This document shows positions 5,008 to 7,127 of a stretch of 7,127 nt of DNA, piece after piece; positions within the stretch are counted from its first letter, which is position 1; every line of letters begins with the position of its first letter. Under the pieces are notes generated by a model, which was given only the letters and a program-made list of their open reading frames with translations, ran no database searches and was not told the DNA's origin. Origin of the DNA: Nitrososphaerota archaeon (GTDB lineage: Archaea; Thermoproteota; Nitrososphaeria; Nitrososphaerales; Nitrosopumilaceae); NCBI GenBank assembly GCA_030624325.1, contig JAUXKJ010000013.1, positions 1-7,127 of the forward strand. The letters run 5' to 3'. The translations under genes were made by a program, and so were the position numbers.

Positions 5008-6945
5008 ATGCAAAGAAAACAACAACAAAAAGAATTATCTCCAGGCCAAAATGTAATGGCAACAATACTGCAAAGTATACCTAAAGATGCGAAAGTCACC
5101 AAAATTGATTATGAAGGTCCTCGCATTGCACTTTACACTACATCTCCACGCTACTTGATGGAACATAATGAAATTATTTCTAACCTTGTAAACGTCATCA
5201 AGAAAAGAATTGTAGTTAGAACAGATGAATCTATAAGAAAATTGGAAGAAGATGCAAGACATATACTAACACAAAGCATTCCAAACGATGCCGATTTACA
5301 AGGAACCTTCTTTGATACTGCTACTGGTGAAGTTTCAGTTGAAGTAAAAAGGCCGTGGCTGCTTCAGAAAAACTCTGAAGTTTTTAATCATGCAGAAGTG
5401 ACTGAAAAAACTGGCTGGAAATTACGTGTTAGAAAAGCCACTACAAATCCATCTAGTACTATACAGGCAATAAATTACAACCTCAAGGTTTCATCTGTAG
5501 ATAGGGGCAAACAACTCAAACAAGTTGGTGAGAAAATTTTCCGTCCAAGACTTGCCCAAAGATCCGAGGTTTCATTATTTACGCTGGGAGGATTCGGTCA
5601 AGTGGGCCGTTCCTGTATGCTCCTAACTACACCAGATAGTAAAATTCTGATTGACTGTGGTGTAAACCCTGGTGCACGAAGTCCAATGGAATCTTACCCA
5701 AGACTTGATTGGGCTAACATTACCTTAGATGAACTTGATGCAGTAGTAATTGGCCATGCTCATCTTGACCATACAGGATTTTTACCAGTTCTTTGCAAAT
5801 ATGGGTTCAAAGGACCCATCTACTGTACTGAGCCTACTCTACCTATGATGAACCTAATCCAACTTGATGCGATCAAGGTTGCATCAGCGCAGGGAAGAAC
5901 TCCGATTTATTCGGATAGAGATGTTAAACAAATTATGAAACAAACTATTACAATTCCTTACGGAACTGTAACTGATATTTCTCCTGACATAAAACTCGTT
6001 TTAGCAAACGCTGGTCATATTCTGGGATCGGCTTTATGTCATTTTCATATTGGAAATGGCGATCATAATTTTGTTTATTCTGGAGATATTAAATTTGGAA
6101 GAAGTATTTTGTTTGAGAGTGCACACTGGAATTTCCCTAGGGTTGAAACTCTACTTATAGAAAGTACCTATGGTGCAAAAGAGGACTTACAACCTACAAG
6201 ACAGGAAGTAGAATCTGCTTTTATTAATTCAATAAATAACGTCTTAGCTGATGGCGGGAAGGTTCTGATTCCAATCCCGGCAGTTGGTAGAGCGCAAGAA
6301 ATTATGTTGGTAATCGATCAATATATGAAATCAGGACAAATGATTGAATCTCCAGTATTTATGGAAGGAATGATTTCAGAAGCTTCTGCCATTCATGAAG
6401 CGTATCCAGAATACCTTGCTCGTGAACTAAAACAGAAAATTTTAGAAACAGATGATAATCCTTTTGATTCTGAATATTTCACTAACGTAGAACATCCAGA
6501 TGCACGCGAAGAACCTCTTAGAGAAGGGTCTCCCTGTATTATAATTGCAACATCTGGAATGTTAGAAGGTGGACCTGTACTTGAATACTTCAAAAATATA
6601 GCTCCTGATAAAAAGAACAAGGTACTTTTTGTTTCATATCAAGTAAATGGAACGCTTGGTAGAAGAGTTTTAGATGGAGCAAGACAGGTTTCACTTTTGG
6701 GTAAGGAAGGAAAAATTGAAGTTGTTAACATTAACTGTGGAATTGAAAGACTAGATGGTTTTAGTGGACACAGTGATTACAATCAATTAATCTCATTCGT
6801 TCATAAGCTTCGACCAAAGCTTAGAAGAGTTCTTGTAAATCATGGTGAAAGGAGAAAATCAGAAAATCTATCAATGTCAATTCGAAGAATGTTTAGAATT
6901 CCTACCCATTATCCACAAATCCAAGAAGCAATTAAATTATTCTAA
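5008..6945 (+). CDS. fttA: aCPSF1 / FttA: KH-metallo-beta-lactamase-beta-CASP ribonuclease, transcription termination factor
   Basis: Archaeal homologue of the CPSF73 endonuclease; in other archaea it cuts nascent RNA at U-rich 3' ends and terminates transcription. From ATG 5008 it is 645 residues, typical for the family. Order: KHa (about 15-75), KHb (about 80-145), metallo-beta-lactamase halves (about 185-395 and 570-645) around a beta-CASP insert. The nuclease ligands are intact: LIDCG (215-219), HAHLDH (250-255), His337 (AGHILGS), Asp360 (YSGD), Glu385 (IESTYG), His588 (FSGHSD, motif B) and His612 (VNHGE, motif C). Unusually, the KHb loop expected to read GXXG is KNSE (121-124). ATG 4969 in the same frame would add 13 residues but overlap psmB by 32 bases; 5008 follows the psmB stop by seven bases with a GTGAT site. 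The psmB-aCPSF1 pair also occurs in methanogens (MJ1237/MJ1236). Confidence 0.95.
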   Translation: MQRKQQQKELSPGQNVMATILQSIPKDAKVTKIDYEGPRIALYTTSPRYLMEHNEIISNLVNVIKKRIVVRTDESIRKLEEDARHILTQSIPNDADLQGTFFDTATGEVSVEVKRPWLLQKNSEVFNHAEVTEKTGWKLRVRKATTNPSSTIQAINYNLKVSSVDRGKQLKQVGEKIFRPRLAQRSEVSLFTLGGFGQVGRSCMLLTTPDSKILIDCGVNPGARSPMESYPRLDWANITLDELDAVVIGHAHLDHTGFLPVLCKYGFKGPIYCTEPTLPMMNLIQLDAIKVASAQGRTPIYSDRDVKQIMKQTITIPYGTVTDISPDIKLVLANAGHILGSALCHFHIGNGDHNFVYSGDIKFGRSILFESAHWNFPRVETLLIESTYGAKEDLQPTRQEVESAFINSINNVLADGGKVLIPIPAVGRAQEIMLVIDQYMKSGQMIESPVFMEGMISEASAIHEAYPEYLARELKQKILETDDNPFDSEYFTNVEHPDAREEPLREGSPCIIIATSGMLEGGPVLEYFKNIAPDKKNKVLFVSYQVNGTLGRRVLDGARQVSLLGKEGKIEVVNINCGIERLDGFSGHSDYNQLISFVHKLRPKLRRVLVNHGERRKSENLSMSIRRMFRIPTHYPQIQEAIKLF

Positions 6946-6968
6946 TTAAACTTTCTAGATACAACTAA

Positions 6969-7127
6969 TTATTTTAAATCATATTGTGGTTTCCAAATTT
7001 TTACACTATGTGGAGTAACAATTATTCTTTCTTCTCCCAATCGTGCAATATCAGAACCAGAATTTTTTGCAATGGTATAAAGATCTTCGACCACTTTTCG
7101 TAGCTTTTCAACATCCTTATGAGCAAG
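6969..7127 (-). CDS. C-terminal fragment of a hypothetical protein
   Basis: The reverse strand is open from the right edge to a TAA at 6969-6971, giving the last 52 residues. The visible part begins with an amphipathic, charged helix (VEKLRKVVEDLYTIAKNSG) and then a short beta-like stretch (EERIIVTPHSVKIWKPQYDL) ending in Lys. It is soluble, with no membrane segment. I do not recognise the family and the N-terminus lies outside the window. It is convergent with aCPSF1, with 23 bases between the stop codons. The coding character (regular lysine and glutamate codons, no stops, amphipathic pattern) and lack of a better use for the region support a real gene. Confidence 0.65.
   Translation of the reverse strand, partial: LAHKDVEKLRKVVEDLYTIAKNSGSDIARLGEERIIVTPHSVKIWKPQYDLK
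6972..7002 (+). terminator. Candidate U-tract terminators after aCPSF1
   Basis: T4 (6972-6975) and T5 (6998-7002) runs follow the aCPSF1 stop by 26 and 52 bases, both lying inside the convergent gene. No convincing stem-loop is seen. As the product is itself a U-tract termination factor, self-limitation is conceivable, but this is only positional evidence. Confidence 0.3.

Noticed and set aside
4712..5065. 117-residue open frame on the - strand across the psmB/aCPSF1 junction
   Set aside because: Antisense to two secure genes, with a composition that follows from their codons; no promoter or family motif supports it.
1..7127. A defence island, mobile element, CRISPR array, RNA gene or new multi-gene system
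   Set aside because: All full-length genes fall into recognised families and no repeats, integrase, transposase or tRNA-like folds were seen. The two unrecognised genes are fragments at the window edges and cannot be judged.

Overview
This 7.1 kb window looks like a chromosomal housekeeping segment of an ammonia-oxidising-type archaeon (Nitrososphaerota/Thaumarchaeota, most like the AT-rich marine Nitrosopumilus group). Three genes are specifically archaeal: sn-glycerol-1-phosphate dehydrogenase (ether-lipid backbone), the archaeal-type NMN adenylyltransferase NadM, and the KH-metallo-beta-lactamase-beta-CASP nuclease aCPSF1/FttA. A 20S proteasome beta subunit and a long SlyD-like archaeal FKBP fit as well. 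The low G+C content, TATA-like boxes about 24-31 bases before start codons and frequent TTG/GTG starts support this. The lineage assignment is inference from gene content and style, not from a search.

Layout. Positions 1-121 (-) hold the start of an unrecognised single-membrane-anchor protein, divergent from a CopD-like four-helix membrane protein (204-698, +). Next on the + strand come nadM (739-1233), a class V PLP aminotransferase (1256-2422) and an FKBP-type prolyl isomerase (2465-3223). Each has its own TATA-like element, so this is a same-strand run of separately promoted genes more than a classic operon. egsA (3225-4289, -) meets the FKBP gene tail to tail with one base between the stop codons. 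It is divergent from psmB (start best placed at 4368, +), and one TTTAAA core lies between them. psmB and aCPSF1 (about 5008-6945) form a tight operon, a neighbourhood also known in methanogens. The window closes with the 3' end of an unrecognised gene on the - strand (6969-7127).

How the genes relate. Most are independent core functions: NAD synthesis, amino-group transfer, protein folding, lipid backbone synthesis, protein degradation and RNA 3'-end formation. The psmB-aCPSF1 pair puts protein turnover and transcription termination under one promoter. aCPSF1 acts at U-rich 3' ends, and such T-tracts occur at the convergent FKBP/egsA junction, where each gene's terminator would lie inside the other's coding sequence.

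There is no mobile element, CRISPR array, RNA gene or defence island, and no gene-free stretch over 300 bases. The points most worth a second look are substitutions in otherwise conserved enzymes: Asn replacing the usual proteasome Asp166, loss of the GXXG loop in the second KH domain of aCPSF1, and several start codons whose promoter spacing disagrees with the longest reading frame.
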